Source: Sphaerisporangium rubeum (GTDB lineage Bacteria; Actinomycetota; Actinomycetes; Streptosporangiales; Streptosporangiaceae). Taken from it: a stretch of 64,000 nt of DNA. Positions 25,235 to 37,526 of this stretch are shown piece by piece. The notes below the pieces were generated by a model, which made no database searches, had not been told where the DNA came from, and saw only the letters and a list, made by a program, of their open reading frames with translations. The stretch covers positions 7,308,501-7,372,500 of the forward strand of contig NZ_JACHIU010000001.1 in assembly GCF_014207705.1 (NCBI RefSeq). The letters run 5' to 3'. Numbering within the stretch: position 1 is the stretch's first letter; every line of letters begins with the position of its first letter. The position numbers and the translations under genes are program-made.

Positions 25235-26050
25235 TCACGCCGTGGACGAGGCGGCGAAGTGCAGCCGTGCGAACGCCAGGCCCTCGGCCAGGTCGTCCAC
25301 GCGCTCGGTGCGACCGGCGGCTTTACGGGTGTTGATCTCCAGGACGATCAGGCCGCCGTACCCGCTGGTGGCCAGCCGCTCCAGGATGCGTGCGCACGGC
25401 TGGCTGCCGCGGCCCGGCACCAGGTGCTCGTCCTTGTTGGTGGTCCCCACGCCGTCCGCCAGGTGGAGGTGGGCCAGCCTGTCGCCGAGTTTCTCCGCCA
25501 TCTCCAGCGCGTCGGAGCCGGACACGGCGGTGTGGGACAGGTCGAGGGTGACCTGCGGGTAATCCTGGTCGATGGGGTCCCATCCCGGGGAGTACGGGAC
25601 CACCTCGGTACCTCTCGCGCGCAGGGGGAACATGTTCTCGACAGCGAAGATCACGTCGGTCTCGTCACGCATGCGGGCGAGCCCGGTCTCGAAGTCGCGT
25701 GCGTACTCGCGCTGCCAGCGGAACGGGGGGTGGACCACCACCGTCCGCGCCCCGAGCCGCTCGGCGGCCTTACGGGCACGGACCAGTTTGGCCCAGGGGT
25801 CGCGGCCCCAGACCCGCTGCGTCACCAGCAGGCACGGGGCGTGCACGGCGAGGACCGGCACGTGGTAATGGTCGGACAGCCGCTCCAGCACGTCGATGTC
25901 CTGACTCACCGGATCGGCGCCGACCATGACCTCGACACCGTCGTAACCCAGACGCGCGGCCAGCTCGAAGGCGTCCGGAGTGCGCTCCGGATACACCGAC
26001 GCGGTGGACAGGGCGATCTTGGCATTCGGCACTCGGATGACGTCGGTCAC
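25235..26050 (-). CDS. Sugar phosphate isomerase/epimerase-like TIM-barrel protein
   Basis: The 271-residue product is an AP-endonuclease-2/xylose-isomerase-like barrel. Metal-site segments include [41 protein letters not shown] and VLEINTR. The family includes sugar isomerases and epimerases; the substrate is unknown. It lies 13 bases upstream of the methyltransferase gene and probably forms one operon with it and the TetR gene. Confidence 0.85.
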   Translation of the reverse strand: MTDVIRVPNAKIALSTASVYPERTPDAFELAARLGYDGVEVMVGADPVSQDIDVLERLSDHYHVPVLAVHAPCLLVTQRVWGRDPWAKLVRARKAAERLGARTVVVHPPFRWQREYARDFETGLARMRDETDVIFAVENMFPLRARGTEVVPYSPGWDPIDQDYPQVTLDLSHTAVSGSDALEMAEKLGDRLAHLHLADGVGTTNKDEHLVPGRGSQPCARILERLATSGYGGLIVLEINTRKAAGRTERVDDLAEGLAFARLHFAASSTA

Positions 26051-26253
26051 ATTGCCAGCCTAAGCCGGTCCACGCACCCCCGGCGCGCCACGACCCGCAA
26101 CCCACCAAGATCATACCTTCCCCCCCACGTCAACCCCCGAAAACCCCTCCCGGACAACACCGCCGGCCACCCCTCTCCGCACCGGCATGACCCCGTGTCC
26201 GGCGCCGCCGTACGGTGGCCCGCCGGGACGCGGAGGCGCACTAGCGTGGACGC

Positions 26254-26952
26254 ATGGCGCGGATCGTGAAGGGGGCCATCCCCAGTCCCAACATCTGGAA
26301 CACGCCGGAGGTCTACGAGCTGGAGAACCGTGCCGTCGATCCCGAAGGGGTCGCGGACGCGGCGATGCGGGCCGTCAGGTCGTGGGACGGCGGGGTGGTG
26401 CTCGACATCGGGTGCGGCACGGGGTTCCATCTTCCGGGGTACGCGGCCACGGCGCGCGAGGTGGTCGGGGTGGAGCCGCATCCGGGGCTGGCCAGGCAGG
26501 CGGCTGAAAGGTGCCGTACGACGCCGAATGTCGTGGTGCGTACCGCGACCGCACAGGATCTTCCGCTCCCCGACGCCTCGGTGGACGTCGCCGTGGCGCG
26601 CTGGGCCTACTTCTTCGGGCCGGGGTGTGAGCCGGGGCTGCGGGAGCTGGCCAGGGTCGTGCGCAAGGGTGGGGCCGCGTTCGTCGTGGACCTGGACGGG
26701 TCCAGAGGAGCTTTCGGACGGTGGTTCACCAGGACCGTGCCGAGCTACTCCACCGAGCGTGTGGAGGCGTTCTGGACGCGTCAGGGGTGGATGCGCAGGG
26801 AACTGGACCTGCGCATGGTGTTCACGGCGCGAAGCCACCTGGAGGCCGTCCTGCGCATCGAGTTCGCGCCGGAGGTCGCCGAGGAGGCCGTCGCGGCCAC
26901 CCCGGGGCTGGAGATCGACTACCCCAATGTCCTGCGGTGGCGTCTTTTCTGA
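26254..26952 (+). CDS. SAM-dependent methyltransferase (class I)
   Basis: The 232-residue product has LDIGCGTGFHLPGY (motif I), VVGVEPHPGL, and LRELARVVRKGGAAFVVDLDGSRG (post-III region). The start at ATG 26254 gives MARIVKGAIPSPNIWNTPEVYE, a leader seen in related actinobacterial proteins. The gene is 36 bases upstream of radA and may share its transcript. The substrate is unknown. Confidence 0.87.
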   Translation: MARIVKGAIPSPNIWNTPEVYELENRAVDPEGVADAAMRAVRSWDGGVVLDIGCGTGFHLPGYAATAREVVGVEPHPGLARQAAERCRTTPNVVVRTATAQDLPLPDASVDVAVARWAYFFGPGCEPGLRELARVVRKGGAAFVVDLDGSRGAFGRWFTRTVPSYSTERVEAFWTRQGWMRRELDLRMVFTARSHLEAVLRIEFAPEVAEEAVAATPGLEIDYPNVLRWRLF

Positions 26953-26988
26953 ACCCGGACTGTCACCGGCGGGGGATAACGTGCCCCC

Positions 26989-28419
26989 ATGACCAAGACG
27001 CAGAAGCCCGGCTACCGCTGCGCCGAGTGCGGCTGGCGCACGACCAAGTGGGTGGGTCGCTGCGGCGAGTGCCAGGCGTGGGGCACGGTCGACGAGGAAG
27101 GCGCGCGGGCCGGGGTGCACGTCGTCCAAGGTGGCGCGGTTTCCGCACCCGCGCTGCCGATCGGCCAGGTCAAGGCCGAGTTCGCCAGAGCGCGCACGAC
27201 GGGGGTCGGTGAGCTCGACCGGGTGCTCGGCGGCGGGCTCGTGCCGGGTGCCGTCGTGCTGCTCGCGGGGGAGCCCGGCATCGGCAAGTCCACGTTGCTG
27301 CTGGAGGCCGCGGCGAGCCTCGCCAGGCACGAGACCGTGCTGTACGTCACGGGTGAGGAGTCCGCGGCCCAGGTGCGCATGCGCGCCGACCGCATCGGCG
27401 CCATCCGCGACCAGCTCTACCTCGCCGCGGAGACCGACCTCGCGGCGCTGGTCAGCCATGTCGAGAAGGTCCAGCCCCGGCTGCTGATCGTCGACTCGGT
27501 GCAGACCATCGGGTCGACGCAGACCACCGGCGTGCCGGGTGGCGTCACGCAGGTGCGCGAGGTCACCGGCAATCTCGTGCGCCTCGCCAAGGAGCGCGGC
27601 ATGTCCACGGTGCTGGTCGGCCACGTCACCAAGGACGGCTCCATCGCCGGCCCGCGTGTGCTCGAACACCTGGTGGACGTCGTGCTCCACTTCGAGGGCG
27701 ACCGGCATTCGCGGCTGCGCATGGTGCGCTGCGTCAAGAACCGCTTCGGCCCCACCGAGGAGGTCGGCTGCTTCGACCTGAACGAGCGCGGCATCCAGGG
27801 CCTGGCCGACCCGAGCGGCCTGTTCGTCTCCCGTCGCTCGGAGCCGGTGGCCGGCACCTGCGTCACCGTCACCGTCGAAGGCACCCGTCCGCTGCCGGCC
27901 GAGGTGCAGGCCCTGGTCGGCCCGACCGACGCGCAGCAACCCCGCCGGTCCACCTCGGGTCTCGACCCGTTCCGCGTCACCATGATCCTCGCGGTGCTCG
28001 AACGCCGGCTCAACGCGCGGCTGAGCGGCTGCGACGTGTTCACCGCCACCGTCGGCGGCATCCGCCTGAACGACCCGGCGGTGGACCTCGCGGTCATGCT
28101 CGCCGTGGCCAGCGCCGCGGGTGACCGGCCGCTGCCGCCGGGGCTCGTGGTGCTCGGCGAGGTCGGCCTCGCCGGTGAGCTGCGGCCCGTGCGCGACATC
28201 AGGCGCCGCGTCGCCGAGGCCGCCAGGCTGGGTTTCACCCGCGCACTGGTCCCGGCCGGGTCGCTCGACCAGGACACGCCGCCACCCGGCGAGCAGGACG
28301 GCGACGCGCTGCGTCCGGTGCCGGTGGGCCGCCGTCCGGCCCGCACCACCGCGTTGACCTCGGGCTTCGAGGTGACCGAGGCCGAGAACGTCTGGGACGC
28401 GCTCACCCACGTCACCTGA
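26989..28419 (+). CDS. radA: DNA repair protein RadA (Sms)
   Basis: The 476-residue product has a C4 zinc finger (Cys11, 14, 25, 28), a RecA-like ATPase with Walker A GEPGIGKST at 94-102, the RadA-specific KNRFG motif near residue 250, and a C-terminal Lon-protease-like domain. RadA drives branch migration of recombination intermediates. It sits directly upstream of disA, a common actinobacterial and firmicute order linking repair with c-di-AMP signalling. Confidence 0.97.
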   Translation: MTKTQKPGYRCAECGWRTTKWVGRCGECQAWGTVDEEGARAGVHVVQGGAVSAPALPIGQVKAEFARARTTGVGELDRVLGGGLVPGAVVLLAGEPGIGKSTLLLEAAASLARHETVLYVTGEESAAQVRMRADRIGAIRDQLYLAAETDLAALVSHVEKVQPRLLIVDSVQTIGSTQTTGVPGGVTQVREVTGNLVRLAKERGMSTVLVGHVTKDGSIAGPRVLEHLVDVVLHFEGDRHSRLRMVRCVKNRFGPTEEVGCFDLNERGIQGLADPSGLFVSRRSEPVAGTCVTVTVEGTRPLPAEVQALVGPTDAQQPRRSTSGLDPFRVTMILAVLERRLNARLSGCDVFTATVGGIRLNDPAVDLAVMLAVASAAGDRPLPPGLVVLGEVGLAGELRPVRDIRRRVAEAARLGFTRALVPAGSLDQDTPPPGEQDGDALRPVPVGRRPARTTALTSGFEVTEAENVWDALTHVT

Positions 28420-28514
28420 CCCCGGGGTGAGACCGCCGGGTCGGGCCGCCTTCGTCCGGGCCCACTCGGCCCCTCCCCGGTAAACTGGCGACGTCAGCGA
28501 CCAGCGGGGGCCAT

Positions 28515-29603
28515 GTGGCTAACATCGACAAGGGGATCGACGAGCGACGAAGATCGGTCCTTGCCGCGCTCGCTCCGGGTACCGACCTCCGTGACGGCCT
28601 GGAGCGCATACTCCGCGGCCACACCGGGGCTCTCATCGTCCTCGGGTACGACGCCGGGGTCGAGAAGGTCTGCACCGGCGGCTTCTTCCTCGACGTCGAG
28701 TTCTCCGCGACCCGGCTGCGTGAGCTGGCCAAGATGGACGGCGCCATCGTCGTCGACCAGGCCGCCGACAAGATCGTGCGAGCCGCCGTGCATCTCGTGC
28801 CCGACTCCGACCTGCCGACCAACGAGTCCGGCACGCGCCACCGCACCGCGCAGCGCGTCGCCAAGCAGACCGGGTACCCCGTGATCTCCATCAGCAAGTC
28901 GATGCGCATCATCGCGCTGTACCTCGACGGCGTGCGGTACGTCCTCGAGGAGTCCGCGGCGATCCTCTCCAAGGCCAACCAGGCGCTCGCGACGCTCGAA
29001 CGCTACAAGACCCGCCTCGACGAGGTGTCCGGCACGCTGTCGGCGCTGGAGATCGAGGATCTCGTCACGGCGCGCGACGTCGCGGTGGTGGTGCAGCGGC
29101 TGGAGATGGTGCGGCGCATCGCCGGCGAGATCGAAGGCTACGTCGTGGAGCTCGGCACCGACGGACGGCTGCTGTCCCTGCAGCTCGCCGAGCTCGTCGC
29201 CGGTGTCGAAGGCGACCGCGACCTGATCATGCGCGACTATCTGCCGTCGGGGAAGGAGCGCCGTTCCCGCCGTGTCCCCGAGGCCCTGGCCGAGCTCGAC
29301 CGTCTCTCCGCCGCCGACCTGCTCGACCTCACCGCCGTGGGCCGCGTGCTCGGCCACGCCGGCTCCGAGGCCCTGGAGTCCCCGGTGAGCCCGAGAGGCT
29401 TCCGTCTGCTCGCCAAGGTGCCCCGCCTGCCGGACAGCGTGGTCGACCGCCTCGTGGACCACTTCGGCGGCCTCCAGAAGCTCCTGGCGGCCAGCACGGC
29501 CGACCTCCAGTCCGTCGGCGGCGTAGGCGAGTCGCGGGCCCGCAGCGTCCGCGAGGGCCTCTCCCGCCTCGCCGAGGCGTCCATCCTGGAGCGTTACGTC
29601 TGA
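28515..29603 (+). CDS. disA: DNA integrity scanning diadenylate cyclase DisA
   Basis: The 362-residue product has an N-terminal DAC domain with the DGA motif at 75-77 and GTRHR at 106-110, both needed to join two ATP into c-di-AMP. A helical spine and a C-terminal helix-hairpin-helix domain ([20 protein letters not shown]) follow and bind branched DNA. The start is GTG 28515 after AGCGGGGG. It lies 95 bases after radA. The c-di-AMP-type riboswitch at 39890 in this window is a plausible target of its product. Confidence 0.97.
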   Translation: MANIDKGIDERRRSVLAALAPGTDLRDGLERILRGHTGALIVLGYDAGVEKVCTGGFFLDVEFSATRLRELAKMDGAIVVDQAADKIVRAAVHLVPDSDLPTNESGTRHRTAQRVAKQTGYPVISISKSMRIIALYLDGVRYVLEESAAILSKANQALATLERYKTRLDEVSGTLSALEIEDLVTARDVAVVVQRLEMVRRIAGEIEGYVVELGTDGRLLSLQLAELVAGVEGDRDLIMRDYLPSGKERRSRRVPEALAELDRLSAADLLDLTAVGRVLGHAGSEALESPVSPRGFRLLAKVPRLPDSVVDRLVDHFGGLQKLLAASTADLQSVGGVGESRARSVREGLSRLAEASILERYV

Positions 29604-29671
29604 CCCTCCGGGCCGGCGCACTCCGGCACGGCGCTCGGCGCGGCCGGTCCGCTCAGCTCGGGGTCGCCGGG

Positions 29672-30310
29672 TCAGCGCAGGTGGAAGATCAGCTCGTGGC
29701 TGCGCAGCGCGCCGAGGCGGGCCGTGGCGACGTAGGTGCCGGGACGTGCGACGGGCCGCTCGGAGCGGCAGTCCGCGCCGGATCTGCGCCGGTCCCACTG
29801 CACCTTGGTCACGTGGGGCACACCCCTGCGCAGGGTGCGCATGTCACGGCCGGGGCCGCTGACGCAGTCGGTGGTGGACCAGATGCGGTCCCCGCCGGAG
29901 GTGATCCGCGTCTCGACGGCCCGCCTGCCGAGGTCGACCTCGCACGACATGTCCCCGGTGTTCACGACCGTCAGCAGGAAGCTCGGTTTGCGGTCACCGG
30001 CGTACACCTGCGACTCGGCGTGCAGGCTCAGCACCAGGTCTCCGCCGCGGCACGGCTCCTCGCCGTCAGGTGACGGCGGCGCCGTGGCCACCGCACCCGG
30101 CCGCGCCGCCGCCTCACGGGACGGCGACCCGCCGCCGCCGTCCCGTCCCGGCGTGCCGCGGCCACCGGCCCCGAGCCCGCCGGACGCGCTGCAGGCCCAC
30201 GCGACCACCGCGACCACCACGAGCACCCCGACCAGCACGGCGACGCGCCTGCGCCAGTACACCTCAGGCCCCTCGACCCCCAGATCGCCACGGAACGTGT
30301 CCGGATCCAT
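29672..30310 (-). CDS. Membrane-anchored protein with extracytoplasmic beta domain
   Basis: The 212-residue product starts MDPDTFRGDLGVEGPEVYWRRR, has one membrane span (about 23-42) and a long Gly/Pro/Ala-rich linker. A C-terminal domain with paired Cys (CRGGDLVLSLHAESQVYAGDRKPSFLLTVVNTGDMSCEVDLG in pieces) looks like an immunoglobulin-like or DUF4232-like extracytoplasmic module. It is found next to disA/mutY in this family of genomes as far as I recall. Function unknown. It converges on disA. Confidence 0.75.
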   Translation of the reverse strand: MDPDTFRGDLGVEGPEVYWRRRVAVLVGVLVVVAVVAWACSASGGLGAGGRGTPGRDGGGGSPSREAAARPGAVATAPPSPDGEEPCRGGDLVLSLHAESQVYAGDRKPSFLLTVVNTGDMSCEVDLGRRAVETRITSGGDRIWSTTDCVSGPGRDMRTLRRGVPHVTKVQWDRRRSGADCRSERPVARPGTYVATARLGALRSHELIFHLR

Positions 30311-30440
30311 ACTCACAGTATGGAGATAACTGTCCATCGGGAGGGTGTAGACCCGCCGGGAAACCCACGATGACCGGCGTGTCGTTCCCGCTCACCACCA
30401 CGTGCCGTTCCGCGGAGGCCCGGCCGATCCGCGTTCTGAG

Positions 30441-31316
30441 TCAGATCACCGTTCCCGGCAGGCGGTAGGTGCCGTCCGCGAGGGGCTCGGCGAGGCCGTC
30501 GGCGACGAGGCCGTCGAGGGCACGCTCACGTTGCACGGCGTCGGACCAGACGGCGTCGAGCGCCGGCTTCGGCACCGGGCCGTGGGCCTCGCGGAGCACG
30601 GCGAGCAGCCGGCCGCGGCACTGGCGGTCGGTGCCGGCGTAGGTCTGGCCGCGCCGGGCCGGGCCGTCGTACGCGGGCCGGCCCGCGAGGCGCCACGCGC
30701 ACTCGCCGGCGACGGGGCAATCGGCGCAGCGGGGGGCCCGCGCGGTGCAGACAAGGGCACCGAGCTCCATCACGGCGACGGCCCAGCGTGGTGCGTCCAC
30801 CTCGGGGATCAGCGACTCGGCGAGGGTGCGCTCGGCGGCCGTCGTGGCCTTCGGCGGGAACTCCTCTCCCCGCACCGCGCGGGCCAGCACCCGCCGGACG
30901 TTGGTGTCCAGCACCGCGTGGCTGCCTCCGTAGGCGAAACTGGCGACCGCCGCCGCCGTGTAGTCGCCGATGCCCGGCAGCCGCCGCAGCTCGTCGTAGG
31001 TGGACGGCACCTTGCCGTCGTGGTCGTCGGTGATGGCCCTGGCGCAGGCGTGGAGATTGAGCGCGCGTCGCGGATAGCCGAGCCGGCCCCAGTGCCGCAC
31101 GGCCTCACCCGGCGGCTCGTCCGCCAGGGCCGCCGGGGTGGGCCACCGCTCCATCCAGTCCTCCCACACCGGCAGCACCCGCGCCACCGGCGTCTGCTGG
31201 AGCATGATCTCGCTGACCAGCACCCCCCACGCGCCGACCCCGGCGCGCCGCCACGGCAGGTCACGCGCCGCCACCCCGTACCAATCGACAATCGCCTCAC
31301 GCAACGCACCGGCCAT
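30441..31316 (-). CDS. mutY: A/G-specific adenine DNA glycosylase MutY
   Basis: The 291-residue product has the MutY glycosylase core: SEIMLQQTPVARV, the helix-hairpin-helix LPGIGDYTAAAVASFA, the catalytic Asp in VLDTNVRRVLAR, and a 4Fe-4S loop with four Cys in CTARAPRCADCPVAGEC. It lacks most of the C-terminal NUDIX-like 8-oxoG domain of E. coli MutY, as is usual in actinobacteria. It removes adenine opposite 8-oxoguanine. Confidence 0.95.
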   Translation of the reverse strand: MAGALREAIVDWYGVAARDLPWRRAGVGAWGVLVSEIMLQQTPVARVLPVWEDWMERWPTPAALADEPPGEAVRHWGRLGYPRRALNLHACARAITDDHDGKVPSTYDELRRLPGIGDYTAAAVASFAYGGSHAVLDTNVRRVLARAVRGEEFPPKATTAAERTLAESLIPEVDAPRWAVAVMELGALVCTARAPRCADCPVAGECAWRLAGRPAYDGPARRGQTYAGTDRQCRGRLLAVLREAHGPVPKPALDAVWSDAVQRERALDGLVADGLAEPLADGTYRLPGTVI

Positions 31317-31536
31317 GCCGAGAGCCTAGTGGGGGCCGGGGAAGGCAGGTCCGGCGAACGACCGGAGAGGGGTCGGACCTCCTCCACCCGGTGATCCGGC
31401 TGGAACGGCCGCGAGCTCGTCCAGGGTCCGCCGGACAAGATCACTATGGACCATTTCAAGGACGTGTTCGTCGCCTCCGGCGGCGGTCGCCGTGCCTGCC
31501 TGGTGCCGCAGGCGCAGGCGTTCCCCGGCACGAGGG

Positions 31537-32469
31537 TCAGGCGGCGAGTTTCAGACCGAGAGCGGTGAGGTTGCGGCGGGTCCAGTCGAGGTCGGCGGCC
31601 AGGGTGGCGACGAGCGCGGCGGGGCCCTTGTTCTTGGCGGGGATGGTCAGGCCGTGGGTCTCGACCTCGATGTGCGCGCCGGTGCCGGGGTGGGTGCTGA
31701 GGATCGTGGAAAGGGTGTCCTCCAGCAGGGCCTGCGGGGTCTCCGTGCTGTGGACGTGGCCGAGTTTCACCACCGACGAGCCGGCCGCGGCCACGCCACG
31801 CAGCGCGGCGCCGGGCTCGGTGCCGCCGCACGTGAGGTGGCACGCGTCCAGGGAGACGCCGAGGTATTCGGAGTCGATGCCGCAGACGCGCTCGACGGCC
31901 TGCTCGGTGGTCTCGAGGACGCAGCCGGGCCAGGGCTGGAAGCCGACGCGGATGGTCTTGCCGGTGACGCTGTGCAGGCCGCGCAGTTCGCGGGACAGGC
32001 GGTCGAGACGGCGGGACGCTATGGCGTGCAGGTCGGCGGGCCAGTCGCGGCGCCAGCCGATGGGGATGGTGGTGATGCTGCCGAAGCGGACGTCGTCCGG
32101 CAGCAGGTAGGCGAGGATCTTGGCCAGGGCCATCGTGTACCGGTACCGCTCGGGCTTGGCCCAGTCGGGGCCGGGGGAGTCCTGGCCCATGCCGCGGCCA
32201 CCGGCGCCGTTGAGGCTGACGACCTCCAGGCCGCGCTCCTCCAGGGAACGGCGCAGCCTGACCAGCTCGATGCGGTCGGCGGTGAGGTGGTCGGCGACGG
32301 CGGGGGCGAGCCAGAGGCCGATGCCGAGGCGGTCCACGCCGAGCCGTCTGCGCACCGGTACGGCGTACCGGGTCAGGTGAGCGATCAGGTTCTCCAGGTC
32401 CTCCGCGGGGTGGACACCCGCGTTGTAGGACAGGTGAACGAGCGTGCCGTCCTCGTGACACAGGCGCAT
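31537..32469 (-). CDS. eboE: EboE-like TIM-barrel protein
   Basis: The 310-residue product starts MRLCHEDGTLVHLSYNAGVHPAEDLE. It has the AP-endonuclease/xylose-isomerase fold with LGIGLWLAP, GQDSPGPDWAKPERYRYT, VGFQPWPGCVLE, LGVSLDACHLTCGG and VKLGHVHSTE, the set I associate with EboE. Ebo proteins act with EboA-D and F in moving or maturing a prenylated metabolite in the envelope. No other ebo gene is in this window, so the role is open. ATG 32469 follows GGGAGGCACCGG. Confidence 0.75.
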   Translation of the reverse strand: MRLCHEDGTLVHLSYNAGVHPAEDLENLIAHLTRYAVPVRRRLGVDRLGIGLWLAPAVADHLTADRIELVRLRRSLEERGLEVVSLNGAGGRGMGQDSPGPDWAKPERYRYTMALAKILAYLLPDDVRFGSITTIPIGWRRDWPADLHAIASRRLDRLSRELRGLHSVTGKTIRVGFQPWPGCVLETTEQAVERVCGIDSEYLGVSLDACHLTCGGTEPGAALRGVAAAGSSVVKLGHVHSTETPQALLEDTLSTILSTHPGTGAHIEVETHGLTIPAKNKGPAALVATLAADLDWTRRNLTALGLKLAA

Positions 32470-32752
32470 CCGGTGCCTCCCAGGCGTGCTGCGTTTGTCA
32501 GGCCCGCACACGGCGCGGCCTCTGCCACGGCGGTCCCGGCTCACGGGATCCGGCCGGAGCGGGTCCGCTCGGCGCGCATCCCTCCCCGTGTTCGCCCGGC
32601 CCGCTACGCCGGTGGGAGGACCTCCGCGCGAATCACCACACGATCGGTGGACGGCCAGGTCGCAGGCCCGGCCGGATTCGCTCTACAGAGTGTAGTACTA
32701 CTTGGCGTGGTGACATAGCGAATCACGCCGAAACACCTTCACCAAATACGAA
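32470..32752. promoter_or_regulatory. Intergenic region upstream of eboE
   Basis: No gene is seen. A 10-bp palindrome GTAGTACTAC at 32692-32701 lies about 220 bases upstream of eboE and could be an operator. The clpC terminator begins at 32753. Confidence 0.35.
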
Positions 32753-32784
32753 AGACCCCCCGTGAGATGTCTCACGGGGGGTCT
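32753..32784 (-). terminator. Strong terminator of clpC
   Basis: A 15-bp perfect inverted repeat (AGACCCCCCGTGAGA with its complement) with a 2-base centre lies 28 bases beyond the clpC stop, followed on the reverse strand by a T-rich stretch. Confidence 0.9.
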
Positions 32785-32811
32785 CGCGCGTTCTGTCACA
32801 GGCTCCCGGTG

Positions 32812-35358
<2,547 letters not shown>

Positions 35359-35518
35359 GTCGTCGCTCCTCACAGAGCGGCCAGGCTGCTCGGGATATCC
35401 GGGCCCGCCGCATCCGCATGCTAGCCCCGACCGGCGACCGCTCCATGCACATGAGCGTTCCCCGGGTGCAGGGCGTTCACGCTCCATCCAACTACTGTTG
35501 GGGGCCTGCGTGTTCCCT

Positions 35519-35536
35519 CTACGCCGCAAGCGAACG
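35519..35536 (-). promoter_or_regulatory. Candidate ClgR binding site upstream of clpC
   Basis: The reverse strand reads CGTTCGCTTGCGGCGTAG, close to the ClgR box (CGC, five bases, GCG with flanking W). It lies about 160 bases upstream of the clpC ATG. ClgR activates clp genes in actinobacteria. One centre base and one flank base deviate, so this is tentative. Confidence 0.35.
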
Positions 35537-35609
35537 ACGTTTAACCCGCAGTTTTCCTACGGGTGCGCGACGAAGCCCCGGACGATCACGCCCGGATAAA
35601 CGGGATCAT

Positions 35610-35644
35610 GCGGCTATGGCGGCCCCTGAAGCCGCCATAGCCGC
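35610..35644 (-). terminator. Terminator after lsr2
   Basis: A 14-bp perfect stem (GCGGCTATGGCGGC with its complement) and a 7-base loop start 18 bases after the lsr2 stop. Confidence 0.85.
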
Positions 35645-35662
35645 TGATCATATGTGGACCCG

Positions 35663-35995
35663 TCAGTGCGCCGCTTCGTACTTCTCCACGACAGAAGAGG
35701 CAATGCGACCCCGCTCGCTGACCGAGATGCCGTGGGCCTTCGCCCAGGCCCTGATCTCCGAGCTCTTTTCCCGTGACGGACGCTGGCCCGCTCCCCGCCT
35801 GCGGCCGCGGGCGGGTGCGCTCTCGGCTCTGCGTGCGCTGGAGACGAATTGAGACAGTGCGTCGCGGAGCTTCTTGGCGTTATCGCCGCTCAGGTCAATC
35901 TCGTAAGAGGTGCCATCAATCGCGAAGGTGACAGTCTCACTGGCCTCGCCACCATCGAGGTCGTCGATGAGTATCTTCTGGATCTGCGTGGCCAT
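35663..35995 (-). CDS. lsr2: Nucleoid-associated silencer Lsr2
   Basis: The 110-residue product starts MATQIQKILIDDLDGGEAS, with the N-terminal oligomerisation domain. It ends in the DNA-binding half EIRAWAKAHGISVSERGRIASSVVEKYE with the RGR AT-hook-like motif, preceded by a basic linker (ARGRRRGAG). It binds AT-rich minor grooves and silences foreign DNA, as H-NS does. ATG 35995 follows AAAGGAA. The AT-rich patch at 18655-18740 is a candidate target. Confidence 0.96.
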   Translation of the reverse strand: MATQIQKILIDDLDGGEASETVTFAIDGTSYEIDLSGDNAKKLRDALSQFVSSARRAESAPARGRRRGAGQRPSREKSSEIRAWAKAHGISVSERGRIASSVVEKYEAAH

Positions 35996-36115
35996 CTGGC
36001 ATTCCTTTCGCAGAGCATAGTTCTTTTCGTCAGCCAAACATATACCCGGCAACCCTGGCTGACAATTTCAGGATGCTGTCGTGATTGAAGTGGAACCGTC
36101 CGGCCCGTCGCCGGG

Positions 36116-36265
36116 TCAGCCGGATGAAGCCTCCGAAGACTTCTCCGAGGGTTCCGCCGCCCGCCTCCGGGCCTCCGCTTCGGAACGCACGAGCTTCACC
36201 ACCGCGACGATGACCACCGTGGCGACTACCGCCGGTGGTATCAACGCGGACAATACATCGTTCAT
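36116..36265 (-). CDS. Small single-span membrane protein (49 residues)
   Basis: Reverse-strand ATG 36263-36265 follows GAGGATCA and codes MNDVLSALIPPAVVATVVIV, a single membrane helix, then a basic-acidic tail ending SSEASSG before TGA. A similar-sized membrane protein is found near lsr2 in related genomes as far as I recall. It runs toward lsr2 with about 120 bases between. Function unknown. Confidence 0.65.
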   Translation of the reverse strand: MNDVLSALIPPAVVATVVIVAVVKLVRSEAEARRRAAEPSEKSSEASSG

Positions 36266-36506
36266 TGATCCTCGATCCACGTGGGGGGCGGATTCCCCCT
36301 GCCCCCCACGTTAATTGTCACACGAGACCCCCTCGGTCCGTACCACGGTTGCCTGATCCGGGAGTCAGGATCCGACTCTAGCCCCACGCGAGGTCAGACG
36401 GGTTGCGAGACTGCGGGTCCATAGCCTGCCGAAGGACCGTTCCACGGTAATCCCGTCTAGCAAGCGGTCTTACCGGATGCGCTCGTAAAGGTGATCCCCG
36501 AAAACA

Positions 36507-36541
36507 CCGACGGGGCGGCCGCAGCGCGGCCGCCCCGTCGG
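36507..36541 (-). terminator. Terminator after the first RDD gene
   Basis: A 16-bp perfect GC-rich stem (CCGACGGGGCGGCCGC with its complement) and a 3-base loop lie 12 bases beyond the stop at 36553. Confidence 0.85.
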
Positions 36542-36552
36542 AAATGCCCGTC

Positions 36553-37359
36553 TCAGCGGGCCGCCTTGACGACAACCGTCCCGGCGATCTTGTCGTGCGG
36601 GCCCTGATGCCTGGGCTTGTCCACGAGGATTAGGATCGCCAGCACGAGCACGAAGATGGAGGACAGCCATCCGACGACAGGAATGCCGTAGAGGACCATC
36701 GCACCCGGGAAGATAGCCGACCGCTTCAAGACGGCACCCGAATCAAGCGCGCCACCCGCCGCCGACACCAGGCGGATCTTCATGACCTTCTTACCGAGCG
36801 TCTGCCCGTCCTTGGAATGAAGGACATAGTCGTAGGCGGCATACGCGCCGAACGCGATGACGCCGGCGAGCAGCGCCGGCAGGATGACCGATCCAGAGGC
36901 CAGCGAGGGGTCGGCCAGGATATCGGCGACCGAGGGCCCGAACATGGAGAAGAAGATGGAATTCAAGATCCCGTAGACGACGCTGAAGATCAGGCCGTCG
37001 AGGAAACGCGCCACCCAGCGCTCCCACCAGAGCGCAGGCGCACCTGCGGGATCCATCCCGTAGCCCTGCTGGTGGCCGTGCTCGCCGTACGCGGGCTGGC
37101 CGTAGCCCTGCTGCGGAGCGCCGTACCCCTGCGCGCCGCCGTACTGCGGGTCCTGCGGCTGACCGTACTGCTGGTAGGACTGGCCCTGCTGCTGCCCGTA
37201 CTGGGGCTGACCCTGCTGCTGCCCGTACTGGGGCTGGCCGTACTGCTGGCCCTGCTGGGGCTGACCGTACTGCTGCTGACCGTACTGCTGGCCGTACTGC
37301 GGGTCGGGCTGCTGGGGGTGCCCGTAGGGGCCGTTTCCGGGGGGTGGTTCCGCCGTCAT
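36553..37359 (-). CDS. RDD-family membrane protein with Y-G-Q-rich N-terminal tail
   Basis: The 268-residue product has a 100-residue low-complexity head built from repeats of QYGQ, QQGQ and PQYGQ, then an RDD domain with [18 protein letters not shown], about three membrane spans, and [23 protein letters not shown] proteins are inner-membrane and some act in Na+/H+ exchange. The Y/Q/G repeat tail resembles prion-like condensate-forming regions. It is the downstream partner of the longer paralogue at 37527. Confidence 0.87.
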   Translation of the reverse strand: MTAEPPPGNGPYGHPQQPDPQYGQQYGQQQYGQPQQGQQYGQPQYGQQQGQPQYGQQQGQSYQQYGQPQDPQYGGAQGYGAPQQGYGQPAYGEHGHQQGYGMDPAGAPALWWERWVARFLDGLIFSVVYGILNSIFFSMFGPSVADILADPSLASGSVILPALLAGVIAFGAYAAYDYVLHSKDGQTLGKKVMKIRLVSAAGGALDSGAVLKRSAIFPGAMVLYGIPVVGWLSSIFVLVLAILILVDKPRHQGPHDKIAGTVVVKAAR

Positions 37360-37487
37360 CTGATCACCTTTCGCGACAGGCGAACGGGCACTCGCCGTTC
37401 ATGCAAGGTCCTATCGCAAGTAGGGGTAGGCCCGTTACCACTTTGCCCACTTCGCACCCGTAATGTTCACCCGCGAGAACATGAAAA

Positions 37488-37515
37488 CAGGGCCGAGGAT
37501 GATTCCCCGGCCCTG
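37488..37515 (-). terminator. Terminator after the second RDD gene
   Basis: CAGGGCCG and CGGCCCTG form an 8-bp stem around a 12-base loop, 12 bases beyond the stop at 37527. Confidence 0.55.
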
Positions 37516-37526
37516 CCTGTGTCAAG

